From Actinomycetota bacterium (lineage in GTDB: Bacteria > Actinomycetota > Humimicrobiia > Humimicrobiales > Humimicrobiaceae): DNA of 17,807 bases. The position numbers and the translations under genes are program-made. Below the pieces are notes generated by a model. That model was not told the origin of the DNA. It did not search any database and saw only the letters and a list, made by a program, of their open reading frames with translations. This document shows, piece by piece, positions 1 through 7,028 of this stretch (its first letter is position 1; each line of letters starts with the position of its first letter). The DNA is taken from contig VGAU01000005.1 in the NCBI GenBank assembly GCA_016870675.1, positions 1 through 17,807 on the forward strand, read 5' to 3'.

Positions 1-178
1 AAGTGTTCCTCTCCAGTTTTACAAATCCGTCTTTTCCAATAGATGCCAGTTTAAAACCGGAAGCTTTAACATAAAGGTACTTATTATCCTTATAAGATGT
101 ATTGCCGCCACCGGCCAGTAAAAAGCTGGGGTCTTTTCCATAAAAACGGGAAATTCTAACCAGTTCTTTTATACTCAT
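1..178 (-). CDS. Class II aldolase-type protein, N-terminus (RhaD/RhaE-like rhamnulose-1-phosphate aldolase/dehydrogenase), partial
   Basis: Only the first 59 codons are inside the window; the gene runs off the left edge. The ATG at 178 follows a good AAGGAA ribosome site, 22 bp after the E1-beta stop. The visible N-terminus carries LLAGGGNTSYKD followed by LYVKASG and a DGFV segment. This is the typical opening of class II aldolase/adducin domains, especially the long bifunctional rhamnulose-1-phosphate aldolase/short-chain dehydrogenases (RhaE/YuxG type). Those enzymes cleave L-rhamnulose 1-phosphate to DHAP and lactaldehyde, and the C-terminal dehydrogenase acts on lactaldehyde. Presence of the dehydrogenase half cannot be seen here. 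Rhamnulokinase and mutarotase upstream fit the rhamnose assignment. A different class II aldolase substrate remains possible. Confidence 0.75.
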   Translation of the reverse strand, partial: MSIKELVRISRFYGKDPSFLLAGGGNTSYKDNKYLYVKASGFKLASIGKDGFVKLERNT

Positions 179-200
179 ATGATTCTATTCCTTACAAACA

Positions 201-1235
201 CTAATATGCAGCTGTCTTTACTATGCCATCTTTTATTCTCTCAAGGGATGGCACATAATAGTTTTCCATCACAGGTGAGAAAGGCACAGGAGTATCAAGA
301 GCTGCAATTCGTTTAATTGGGGCAATTAAATGATCCGGAATTGATTCAGCAATTCTAGCAGCCACTTCAGCTCCCCATCCGCCTCGTTTGGTACATTCCT
401 CTACAATAACAACCTTCCCGGTTTTTTTAACTGAATTAAATATACCTTCAGTATCTAGAGGAACAAGGGATCGGAGATCAATTACCTCGCATGAAACTCC
501 TTCGGATTCCAACTGTTCTGCAACAGAAAGGGATCTGTGAAGCATGAGTAGAGTTGAAAGTATTGTGACATCATTTCCTTTGCGTAAAACTTCAGCCTTG
601 CCGATAGGAACAATATAATCTTCCTTTGGTATATATCTTGATGCATCAATCGTACCCTTCTCAGCACGTGCTCCTTTGGAACCATATAATAGTTTGTGCT
701 CAAAAATCATTACAGGGTTCCCGTCACGGATGGCAGCTTTCAGCAGCCCTTTTGCGTCATATGCATTTGAAGGACATACAATTTTTATTCCCGGAACGTT
801 TATAAACCATGATTCCATTGAATGTGCATGCTGTGGGCCACGGTTGGAGGCTCCAACCGGCACTCTTATTACTACGGGTACCTTTATTTTTCCACCGGAT
901 ATATATCTCATCATTGATATCTGGTTTACTATCTGGTCCATAGCACAAAATAGAAAATCACCATATTGGACATCAGCAATAGGCTTCATGCCCATTATAG
1001 CACTTCCAAGTGCGGCACCGAATATTGATATCTCTGAAATGGGTGTATTAATTATACGTTCAGGAAAAAGCTTTTCAAGTCCTAATGTTACGGTAAAAGC
1101 TCCTCCCCATCCGCCTGGTATACCTATATCTTCTCCTATGCAAAATACTTTTTCGTCTCTCTCCATTTCTTCAGTTATTCCTTCGCGTAAAGCTTCTGCA
1201 ATAGTTAAAACTCTATTCCCATCTTTTTTTGCCAT
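201..1235 (-). CDS. 2-oxoacid dehydrogenase E1 component, beta subunit (pyruvate/acetoin dehydrogenase-like)
   Basis: A 344-residue protein of normal length for the beta subunit of heterotetrameric thiamine-diphosphate 2-oxoacid dehydrogenases. The N-terminal pyrimidine-binding domain shows the family pattern: EDIG, a Gly-rich GGWGGAFTVT segment, then INTPISE. The C-terminal transketolase domain has VIDLRSLVPLD, VIVEECTKRGGWG and the APIKRIAALDTPVPFSP tail. With E1-alpha it would decarboxylate a 2-oxoacid and pass the acyl or acetaldehyde unit to lipoyl-E2. The ATG at 1235 has an AAGGAG site directly upstream. It lies 59 bp after E1-alpha and 22 bp before the aldolase gene, so it is probably cotranscribed with both. 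Pyruvate, acetoin and branched-chain substrates cannot be told apart by eye. Pyruvate is attractive because rhamnose breakdown can yield it through lactate. Confidence 0.93.
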   Translation of the reverse strand: MAKKDGNRVLTIAEALREGITEEMERDEKVFCIGEDIGIPGGWGGAFTVTLGLEKLFPERIINTPISEISIFGAALGSAIMGMKPIADVQYGDFLFCAMDQIVNQISMMRYISGGKIKVPVVIRVPVGASNRGPQHAHSMESWFINVPGIKIVCPSNAYDAKGLLKAAIRDGNPVMIFEHKLLYGSKGARAEKGTIDASRYIPKEDYIVPIGKAEVLRKGNDVTILSTLLMLHRSLSVAEQLESEGVSCEVIDLRSLVPLDTEGIFNSVKKTGKVVIVEECTKRGGWGAEVAARIAESIPDHLIAPIKRIAALDTPVPFSPVMENYYVPSLERIKDGIVKTAAY

Positions 1236-1294
1236 ATTTTACTCCTTATCAACAATTCTATAAACTCTTACAAATTTTTGCCAATCACTTGCTG

Positions 1295-2269
1295 TCAGGC
1301 AAAAATATCTTCCAATGCATCCTCAGGTCTTGGGTCCGGCGATGCTTGAGCATACTCAACAGCTTCCTCAACTTCAGCGTCAACTTCTTTGGAAATTCTC
1401 TCAAGATCCTCTTCACTGCAAAAACCAGCTTTCAGCAGTATATCTTTAAACATTGCAATTGGGTCCCTAGCCATCCAGTAGTCCAACTCCTCTTTTCTCA
1501 TATAAGCTTTCGAATCCCTTCTGGAATGCCCACATCTTCTAAATGTTTTCAGTTCGAGTATGGATGGTCCTCCTCCGTTTCTTGCCTTTTTAATCACTTT
1601 TTCAGCAGTCTCGTATACTGCCAGAACATCATTACCATCAGCCACTACACCATCAATGCCATAAGCACAAGCTCTATCAGCGATATTTTTAAGTTTACAC
1701 ACAATTGAAACATGCGTCGATGCTCCATATAAATTGTTTTCACATACGAACACAGCAGGAATGTCATAAATTGCAGCCAGGTTTATTGCCTCGTGAAAGG
1801 CGCCCTCATTGCTTGCTCCATCCCCAAAGAATGAAACAGCTACATTTTTCTTACTTCTCAATTTAAAAGCAAGCCCCATGCCTGTAACTATCGGCAAATT
1901 ACCTCCAACAATCGCTATTGAAGGCAGCATGCCTTTATCCATATTTCCAAGGTGCATTGAACCACCTTTGCCTTTACAGCATCCCGTAGTTTTACCAAAA
2001 AGCTCAGCCATTATTTCCTTGCAGGTCAAACCTTTTGCAATAGCATGACCATGTGGCCTGTGCGTGGAGGCAATCACATCTCCATCCGCTAGAGCTGAAC
2101 AGACTCCTACTGCACAAGCTTCCTGTCCGTCATACTGATGTATTGTTCCCGGCATAATGCCTTCAAGAAAAAGGTACCTTACTCTTTCCTCAAACCTTCT
2201 GATTTTAAGCATTCTCTTATACATCTCAAGCGCTTTCTGTGCTCCAATCTTTTTAAGAATTTTAGACAT
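1295..2269 (-). CDS. 2-oxoacid dehydrogenase E1 component, alpha subunit (pyruvate/acetoin dehydrogenase-like)
   Basis: The thiamine-diphosphate-binding subunit of the E1 enzyme. The diagnostic motif is GDG followed by the conserved Asn segment (GDGASNEGAFHEAINLAA, then CENN), about residues 149-179. An N-terminal HQYDGQEACAVG segment and the late RRCGHSRRDSKAYMRKEE loop are also typical. A TTG two codons upstream (2275) opens the reading frame further. I prefer the ATG at 2269: the GGGGG ribosome-site run is about 7 nt before it, and the protein then starts MSKILKKIG. Length is 324 residues, normal for PdhA/AcoA. It follows the E2 stop closely and precedes E1-beta. The CCKGKGGSMHL segment recalls acetoin dehydrogenases as much as pyruvate dehydrogenases, so the substrate is left open. 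Confidence 0.93.
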   Translation of the reverse strand: MSKILKKIGAQKALEMYKRMLKIRRFEERVRYLFLEGIMPGTIHQYDGQEACAVGVCSALADGDVIASTHRPHGHAIAKGLTCKEIMAELFGKTTGCCKGKGGSMHLGNMDKGMLPSIAIVGGNLPIVTGMGLAFKLRSKKNVAVSFFGDGASNEGAFHEAINLAAIYDIPAVFVCENNLYGASTHVSIVCKLKNIADRACAYGIDGVVADGNDVLAVYETAEKVIKKARNGGGPSILELKTFRRCGHSRRDSKAYMRKEELDYWMARDPIAMFKDILLKAGFCSEEDLERISKEVDAEVEEAVEYAQASPDPRPEDALEDIFA

Positions 2270-2295
2270 ATTCAAACCCCCAAATAAAATCTTTT

Positions 2296-3456
2296 TTAAA
2301 CCTTCTCGAGATTCTCCTTCAATTCCTTCAAAAACGCAGCAGCGTATGCCCCATTAACTATCCTGTGATCCACTGATAAGGTTAATGTCATCATCGGGCG
2401 CACAAAAACGCCACCATCTTTTGCCATCACTCTATCCTGTATGGCTCCAACCGCTAGTATCGCAGCTTCCGGTGGATTTATTACAGCTGTAAATGAACTT
2501 AGACCATAGGAACCAAGATTAGATACTGTAAACACTCCTCCTGATATGTCTTTCTGCTTAAGTTCGCCAGTTTCAACCTTTTTTATAAGCTGCGTCATAT
2601 CCTGCTCTATTCTTGCAAGTTCATTTCTACTGTCAGTAATTCCTTTAACCACCGGAACTAAAAGGTCGTCGCCTTTCGCTACAGCAAATCCGATACTGAT
2701 TTCTTTAGCCATTATGCGCCCCTTTTCATCATATCTGGCTGCAAGATAAGGAAATGCTTTCAGGCATTTTGCAACACTGTAGACAATCATTGCATTATAG
2801 GAGTATTTTTTACCTGATGATACATAGAGCTCTTTCATAGCACCTGCATCTACATCAATTGCCAAATAAACGTGTGGAATTGTTGTCTTGCTTCTGGTCA
2901 TTGCCTTTGCAATAGCAGTACCAACCCGGCTGAATGGAATAATTTCAGGTAAATCTTGACGGGCATCCTCAACAAGCTTACCTTTATCTGCTTCAGTATG
3001 AGTGGAAACATCTGCATTCATTATATCTTCTTTTAAAATAAGACCGTTGGGACCGCTTCCCTTTATCTTAGTAATATCAATTCCACGCTTTTCAGCCAGT
3101 TTCTTAATCATAAGAGAAACCTTTGCTTTAGATATCTTTCGTGTGGCTTCCACAGGCTTTCTAACCTTATCCTCAGTTTTCACTGGTTCAATTGGGAAAA
3201 TACCTTCAAATTTATCAGTTTTATCCCCTATATAAGCGACAATGCTCCCCGTAGTTACTGATTCTCCAGGACCTGCCACTATTTTTTTCAAATACCCCGC
3301 CAGATATGATTCAACCTCCATTGTTGCCTTATCGGTTTCCACTTCAAATAAGGGCTCGCCACGCTCTACACTGTCTCCCTCGTTCTTAAGCCATTTAACT
3401 ATCTTCATTTCATCAACTGTGGTACCAAGATTAGGCATTTTTATTTCTTTAATCAT
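2296..3456 (-). CDS. 2-oxoacid dehydrogenase E2, dihydrolipoamide acyltransferase
   Basis: A 386-residue E2 with the usual order of parts. There is one N-terminal lipoyl domain (about 1-78), with ETDKATMEV placing the lipoyl-lysine at K43. A linker is followed by a peripheral subunit-binding domain (about 110-146, with GSGPNGLILKEDI). The catalytic acyltransferase domain runs from about 170 to the end. The active-site histidine is in VDHRIVNGA (H364). The position that is usually Asp in HxxxDG is Asn here (N368), which occurs in some E2s but is worth noting. The NLGSYG and INPPEAAILAVG segments are typical. E2 is 20 to 26 bp upstream of E1-alpha, depending on the start used. No dihydrolipoamide dehydrogenase (E3) gene is in the window, so E3 must be encoded elsewhere. 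Confidence 0.93.
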   Translation of the reverse strand: MIKEIKMPNLGTTVDEMKIVKWLKNEGDSVERGEPLFEVETDKATMEVESYLAGYLKKIVAGPGESVTTGSIVAYIGDKTDKFEGIFPIEPVKTEDKVRKPVEATRKISKAKVSLMIKKLAEKRGIDITKIKGSGPNGLILKEDIMNADVSTHTEADKGKLVEDARQDLPEIIPFSRVGTAIAKAMTRSKTTIPHVYLAIDVDAGAMKELYVSSGKKYSYNAMIVYSVAKCLKAFPYLAARYDEKGRIMAKEISIGFAVAKGDDLLVPVVKGITDSRNELARIEQDMTQLIKKVETGELKQKDISGGVFTVSNLGSYGLSSFTAVINPPEAAILAVGAIQDRVMAKDGGVFVRPMMTLTLSVDHRIVNGAYAAAFLKELKENLEKV

Positions 3457-3476
3457 AATAAAGTTAACCCCCTGTC

Positions 3477-3501
3477 AACTTCAACAAAAAACATTGAAGT
3501 T
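3477..3501 (-). other. Stem-loop between RuBisCO-like gene and E2
   Basis: A perfect 8-bp inverted repeat (AACTTCAA and TTGAAGTT) with a 9-nt loop sits in the 69-bp gap. On the transcribed strand it is followed by GACAGGGGG, not by a U-run, so it does not look like an intrinsic terminator. It may affect mRNA processing or access to the E2 ribosome site, whose GGGGG lies just after it. Confidence 0.4.
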
Positions 3502-3525
3502 TCTAACATTTTTATCACTTTTTAT

Positions 3526-4881
3526 TTAGTCGAATTTCATAGGTTTTGGGCGGAGCTCTTCAGATGCTCTTAGCCAGTGCGAATCTGGTCTTTTGGGCAT
3601 GCCCCATTTTTCCAGAGCACGCTTCAGTTCATAATTCTCAGGCTGCTTGGCAAATTCAATGAACTGTTGATCGTTTTCAGTTTCCATTGAACCTTTTATG
3701 GCTTGCTGCCAGGCTTTTGCTCCTGCGGTATATCCATCTGGATGTCCGAGCATTCCACCTCCAGCAGGTATTACAATATCAGGTCCATATTCACCCACAA
3801 TAACAGGAGCTGTTCCCGGGTGAACCCCTGCACATGGCATAGGAGCTGTAGTCTTAATATGACCTAACGGAGCAAGTTTGACCTGTGCAGTACGGAGTCC
3901 TTCTTCATGCGATACCATCGGTACGGACGAGTAGATTGTTGGAGTAAGCATCAAATCAGCTCCACATAGACGGCATAATTTTGCGAATACAGGCCATGCG
4001 ATATGGTGCATGCCTGCTATCATATGGGAACCATGCATCATAACGGGCACATTAATTTCAGGATCCTCGGTTATTTCCTTAAATGATGACAAGCCCTGTG
4101 AATATGTAATCAGTATACCGTTTCCACCCAGTTCAACCAGCTTACGAGCCCTATCATGCACCTTATAAGCTTCATCTGTTATTGAACAGAGATAGATTGG
4201 CATTTTGCCGGTTTTTTTCTTTGCCTTGTATAGCGCTTCCATAACATATTTAACCCTATCAGTATACTTACAATTATAAGTATCGGATGTCATTTCATCA
4301 TCCTTAATCATATCAACACCGCCCATAGCAGTCTCATAGCACTGATCGGCAGTCTGTTTGGGAGTCATGCCCATTTTGGGTTTTATTATATGCAGCGACA
4401 GAGGTCTGCGCTCCTTAACCCCTATAAGTCCCCTGAGTCCGTCTATACCGAATTTTGGTCCTTTGAATTTTGCAAGAAGATCATCTGGAATTGATATATC
4501 CATAAGCTTTAGATATTGTGAATAGGCAAAAGCATTACCGGCAATAGAAAGCAGCATCATTGGAAGATTTTCAATCCATGCGTCTATGCTAATGGCAAAT
4601 TGAATAACAGCCTCGGCAGTATATTTATCTTCATTTGGTATCTGGTAATATCCGACCAGTTTACAGGACAAAGTACTGCGTATTTCAAGGGTATCTTCCT
4701 TAACCTTCTCCCATGTTCCTGTTGAAGATTCAAGAGCAATCGACTGGATCAGCGAAAGATGATCCATAAACTCTATACCTTCTTTTCTGTCCTTTAAGTA
4801 GTAGGTTGCAATAATGTTTCTCTTGCGATCTACTCCATCAATGGTATTGTTGAAAATCTCAGGTTGATAATAAGTTCTCAT
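3526..4881 (-). CDS. RuBisCO-like protein (form IV, large-subunit superfamily)
   Basis: A 451-residue member of the RuBisCO large-subunit superfamily that cannot be a carboxylating RuBisCO. Matching positions to spinach: E60 (E51 here), T65/W66 (T56/W57), N123 (N116), K175 and K177 (K167, K169) and the carbamate triad K201/D203/E204 (K193/D195/E196 in GGVDMIKDDE) are kept. R295 of the HRAMHA motif is replaced (MHGSH, G284). The H327 (HSG) segment and loop-6 K334 are gone (MLTPTIYSSVPMVSHEEG instead). S379 is C350 or A351. GGGMLGHPDG retains the phosphate-binding glycines. This pattern predicts Mg-assisted enolisation, isomerisation or decarboxylation of a sugar-phosphate-like substrate. Characterised relatives act in methionine salvage (MtnW type) or apiose catabolism (OiaX type). 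Here the neighbours are rhamnose and corrinoid genes. The ATG overlaps the stop of an isomerase remnant (ATGA). Confidence 0.9.
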   Translation of the reverse strand: MRTYYQPEIFNNTIDGVDRKRNIIATYYLKDRKEGIEFMDHLSLIQSIALESSTGTWEKVKEDTLEIRSTLSCKLVGYYQIPNEDKYTAEAVIQFAISIDAWIENLPMMLLSIAGNAFAYSQYLKLMDISIPDDLLAKFKGPKFGIDGLRGLIGVKERRPLSLHIIKPKMGMTPKQTADQCYETAMGGVDMIKDDEMTSDTYNCKYTDRVKYVMEALYKAKKKTGKMPIYLCSITDEAYKVHDRARKLVELGGNGILITYSQGLSSFKEITEDPEINVPVMMHGSHMIAGMHHIAWPVFAKLCRLCGADLMLTPTIYSSVPMVSHEEGLRTAQVKLAPLGHIKTTAPMPCAGVHPGTAPVIVGEYGPDIVIPAGGGMLGHPDGYTAGAKAWQQAIKGSMETENDQQFIEFAKQPENYELKRALEKWGMPKRPDSHWLRASEELRPKPMKFD

Positions 4882-5018
4882 AATATTTTAACCCCTTCCC
4901 TCTTTATTTTTTCTTCAAAAGTAGTTTTGCTTTTATATCCTTGAGATAAAAACCTATCCGGGCACTGGCCCCATAATGCAATGGTTGTTCCAAATTCTAT
5001 TTTTTCTCTTACTTTTAT
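4878..5018 (-). pseudogene. Remnant of a TIM-barrel sugar isomerase, N-terminal fragment
   Basis: A 46-codon open stretch reads in the same direction and ends in TGA overlapping the RuBisCO-like start by 4 bp (ATGA). It has an AAAGGAG ribosome site about 9 nt before an in-frame ATA, where ATG would be expected; there is no in-frame ATG, GTG or TTG. The translation includes TTIALWGQCPDRFLSQGY and then TTFEEKIK. This aligns with the start of the sugar isomerase encoded at 8904-9881: HLW matches ALW, ERYVPGGYYDEMS matches DRFLSQGYKSKTT, then VDKQL matches FEEKI. It therefore looks like the first 40 or so residues of a second isomerase whose remainder was deleted, leaving its end fused to the upstream region of the RuBisCO-like gene. 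Translation from AUA, as a coupling leader, is a less likely alternative. Confidence 0.6.
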
Positions 5019-5044
5019 ATTGGTATCTCCTTTTTTTAAAGAAT

Positions 5045-5686
5045 TTATTTTTTCCCAACCACTTTTAAAAACTCTTTGGCTGCTCCTGATGCATCAGGAG
5101 CATATATCTCTATACTGTACATATCGGCAAAGTGTCGTGTAACCGGTGCTCCTCCTACGGCAAGAACTACTTTCTTTCTTAGATCTGCATCTTCTATTGC
5201 CTTTATATGATCCGGTATATTGGCTAGAGTTGTGGTAAGAAGTCCTGAGAATGCTACTATGTCAGGGCTATGTTCTTTTATGGCTTTTACAAAGGTGCCG
5301 TAGTCTACATCAATACCTAAATCTATTACTTTAAAGCCCTGGCATTCTGCCATGGTAATAACAAGGTTTTTGCCTATATCATGAAGATCTCCCTTTACAG
5401 TTCCTATTACAATGGTGCCTTTTTCTGCAACATACTCACTTCCTTTCAGAAGTGGCTTTATGTAATTCATAGCTTCTTTCATTGCCTTGGCGGAAAGTAA
5501 CATATCAGGCATATATAGTTCACCTGTTCCAAATTTATCTCCGACTTCTATCATGGCTTTAGATAAAGCTTTATTTATAATTGATTCCAGTGGTATTTTT
5601 TCACCCACTGCTTTTTTAACAAGATCCATTATTTCCTTGTAGTTTCCTTTTACAGTTGCATCATGGATATCTTGAATTGTTGACAT
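5045..5686 (-). CDS. Corrinoid (cobalamin-binding) methyl-carrier protein
   Basis: A 213-residue protein of the MtaC/MtbC/MttC size and layout. The N-terminal helical cap domain (about 1-85, KFGTGELYMPDMLLSAKAMKEA region) is followed by a Rossmann B12-binding domain. The cobalt-ligand motif DxHxxG is intact: D100, H102, G105 in GDLHDIGKN. Further family marks are FSGLLTTT near residue 147 and AVGGAPV near 176. It would carry a methyl group on Co between a substrate methyltransferase and an acceptor methyltransferase. Two UroD-family genes lie immediately upstream in the transcript, and an MttB-family gene lies at the far right. The ATG at 5686 has an AAGGAG site. No pterin-binding (MtrH-like) acceptor transferase and no RamA-type reductive activator are seen in the window. 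Confidence 0.92.
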   Translation of the reverse strand: MSTIQDIHDATVKGNYKEIMDLVKKAVGEKIPLESIINKALSKAMIEVGDKFGTGELYMPDMLLSAKAMKEAMNYIKPLLKGSEYVAEKGTIVIGTVKGDLHDIGKNLVITMAECQGFKVIDLGIDVDYGTFVKAIKEHSPDIVAFSGLLTTTLANIPDHIKAIEDADLRKKVVLAVGGAPVTRHFADMYSIEIYAPDASGAAKEFLKVVGKK

Positions 5687-5831
5687 TGCCTAACTCCTTC
5701 TAAAACTCTTTTTGATAATTAATCATTTAGTTCATCTAATTATTAAAATTTGTCAATTAAAATTTAATGTTAAAATTTAATGTTTTTTATTCAATATCTT
5801 TATATTCAATATCTAAGATTTTCATAAATTA
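5687..5831. repeat. AT-rich gap with short tandem repeats before the corrinoid gene
   Basis: This 145-bp gap contains two back-to-back copies of a 13-bp unit, AAAATTTAATGTT (5759-5771 and 5772-5784). It also has two copies of a 12-bp unit, TATTCAATATCT (5788-5799 and 5803-5814). A TTGACA-like box on the minus strand (5751-5756) lacks a convincing -10 partner. The corrinoid gene's ribosome site (AAGGAG) lies at the gene-proximal end. I see no coding sequence here. The repeats look like replication-slippage products, though a regulatory role is not excluded. Confidence 0.5.
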
Positions 5832-6938
5832 TCAATAAACTCCATATTTATGTATAGCGTTTATATATGCAATTACATTTTCATGAGGTATATAGTTAAC
5901 AATTGAATGCGAGCAGGTTGCCACATATCCGTACCCAGGCTTCAGGACCTCCATATGCTCTTTTACATCACTATCAACTTCTTCCGGGGTACCTTTTGAT
6001 AGCGGCCACTCAATATCCACATTTCCTGATAGACACAACCTTGAACCAAATCTTTTTTTATAATCTCTGTAGTTAATTCCATAAGGGTCCATTGGGTTTA
6101 AGCAATCAAGTCCCATTTCAATCAAATCCTCAACTATATCGTCAATCTTTCCATCTGAATGAAATATAATTGGAATATTTGCATTTACTGCAGGCTCGAA
6201 TATTCTTGCCATTCTTGGTATCCAGATCTCCTTCATTATTTTGGGTGGCAGGAATAGCCCTGTTTTAAATGCTACATCATCAGCAGGCCAAACAACATCA
6301 ACTCCAGCATCAATTATTGCCTTAGTCAACTTTACATAATGCTGGGTTTCAACTTCCATAATGTCTTCAACCAGCTGTCTGTCTTCGTATACCATCATCA
6401 TAAAATCATTCATTCCAACCAGAAATTCATAAGGAGTTTGCATGATGCAGCCATAAAGACAAACCACACCTATTTTGGAATTTCTTTTTGCCAGAACTTC
6501 CTTGTACTCCTTGACATATTTTACTGCATCATTTATCTGTCTATCTGAATCAAGTATTAGTGCTTCAAAATCCTTTCTTGTTTTTACAGACCTGTCAGCC
6601 ACCTGAACCAGCTTTCCGTTTTCACCCATTCTTTTAAATGGGGCCCAAATCCCTGCATCAAATACCATTGCATCCTGGCCGATTATGTTGCAGAGATCTA
6701 TAAAATCATCCGGATACATAGGTCTTACCAGGTCTGGATCAACAACACCTTTGGCTGGGTCTCCACCAAAAGCAAGAGTATTTCCAGCAAACTTACCTAA
6801 AAATTTTTCAACATGCTGGTCTTCAATTAAAACTTCAAAATTTGGAACCCTGTCCACAGGCTGCCTTTTAAATGCAGCTTTCAACCTTGCAACATCAGGT
6901 TCACCTTTAAATGGGCCTATAGTTTTTGTGTTAATCAT
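5832..6938 (-). CDS. Uroporphyrinogen-decarboxylase-family methyltransferase (MtaA/MtvB-like fold)
   Basis: A 368-residue TIM-barrel protein of the UroD superfamily. In anaerobes this includes corrinoid-dependent methyltransferases such as MtaA and aryl-O-demethylase components. Visible landmarks: LKAAFKRQPVDRVP at the start; WPADDVAFKTGLFLPP (about 217-232); FHSDGKIDD with H260 and D262 where Zn enzymes usually have HxC; LSGNVD (303-308); and ATCSHSIVNYIPHEN (340-354) supplying C342. H260 and C342 leave a plausible metal site with Asp in place of the first Cys. Its place directly before the corrinoid gene suggests it methylates or demethylates that protein. The substrate may be a methoxylated compound, or the methyl acceptor side. 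The ATG at 6938 follows an AGGGGG site. A true haem-pathway UroD is unlikely given length, motifs and context. Confidence 0.82.
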   Translation of the reverse strand: MINTKTIGPFKGEPDVARLKAAFKRQPVDRVPNFEVLIEDQHVEKFLGKFAGNTLAFGGDPAKGVVDPDLVRPMYPDDFIDLCNIIGQDAMVFDAGIWAPFKRMGENGKLVQVADRSVKTRKDFEALILDSDRQINDAVKYVKEYKEVLAKRNSKIGVVCLYGCIMQTPYEFLVGMNDFMMMVYEDRQLVEDIMEVETQHYVKLTKAIIDAGVDVVWPADDVAFKTGLFLPPKIMKEIWIPRMARIFEPAVNANIPIIFHSDGKIDDIVEDLIEMGLDCLNPMDPYGINYRDYKKRFGSRLCLSGNVDIEWPLSKGTPEEVDSDVKEHMEVLKPGYGYVATCSHSIVNYIPHENVIAYINAIHKYGVY

Positions 6939-6963
6939 GATAACCCCCTCTATATGTTTGTAA

Positions 6964-6980
6964 AATACTGTTTCAGTATT
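6964..6980 (-). terminator. Weak stem-loop between the two UroD-family genes
   Basis: A perfect 7-bp stem with a 3-nt loop (AATACTG, AAA, CAGTATT on the transcribed strand) is followed by a short U-run (TTTTAC, counting the end of the stem). It lies in the 90-bp gap. It is too short for a strong terminator but could attenuate transcription into the downstream UroD and corrinoid genes. Confidence 0.3.
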
Positions 6981-7028
6981 AAAAACTTAAAATAAATTAA
7001 AACAAAATATCAGTAATTAAATTCATGT

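Noticed and set aside
676..1263. 195-codon plus-strand frame
   Set aside because: It lies opposite the well-supported E1-beta gene, has no recognisable motifs, and is a shadow of it.
1229..1708. 159-codon plus-strand frame
   Set aside because: Opposite E1-alpha and lacking any family motif or convincing start; shadow frame.
3526..4881. True carbon-fixing RuBisCO large subunit
   Set aside because: R295, H327, loop-6 K334 and S379 equivalents are all replaced, and no small subunit or phosphoribulokinase is seen.
4950..4975. GGGC/GCCC hairpin in the gap before the RuBisCO-like gene as a terminator
   Set aside because: The stem is only 4 bp, lies inside the codons of the isomerase remnant, and has no proper U-run.
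5832..6938. Haem-pathway uroporphyrinogen decarboxylase (HemE)
   Set aside because: Motifs and the corrinoid neighbour fit the methyltransferase branch of the UroD superfamily, and no other haem genes are present.
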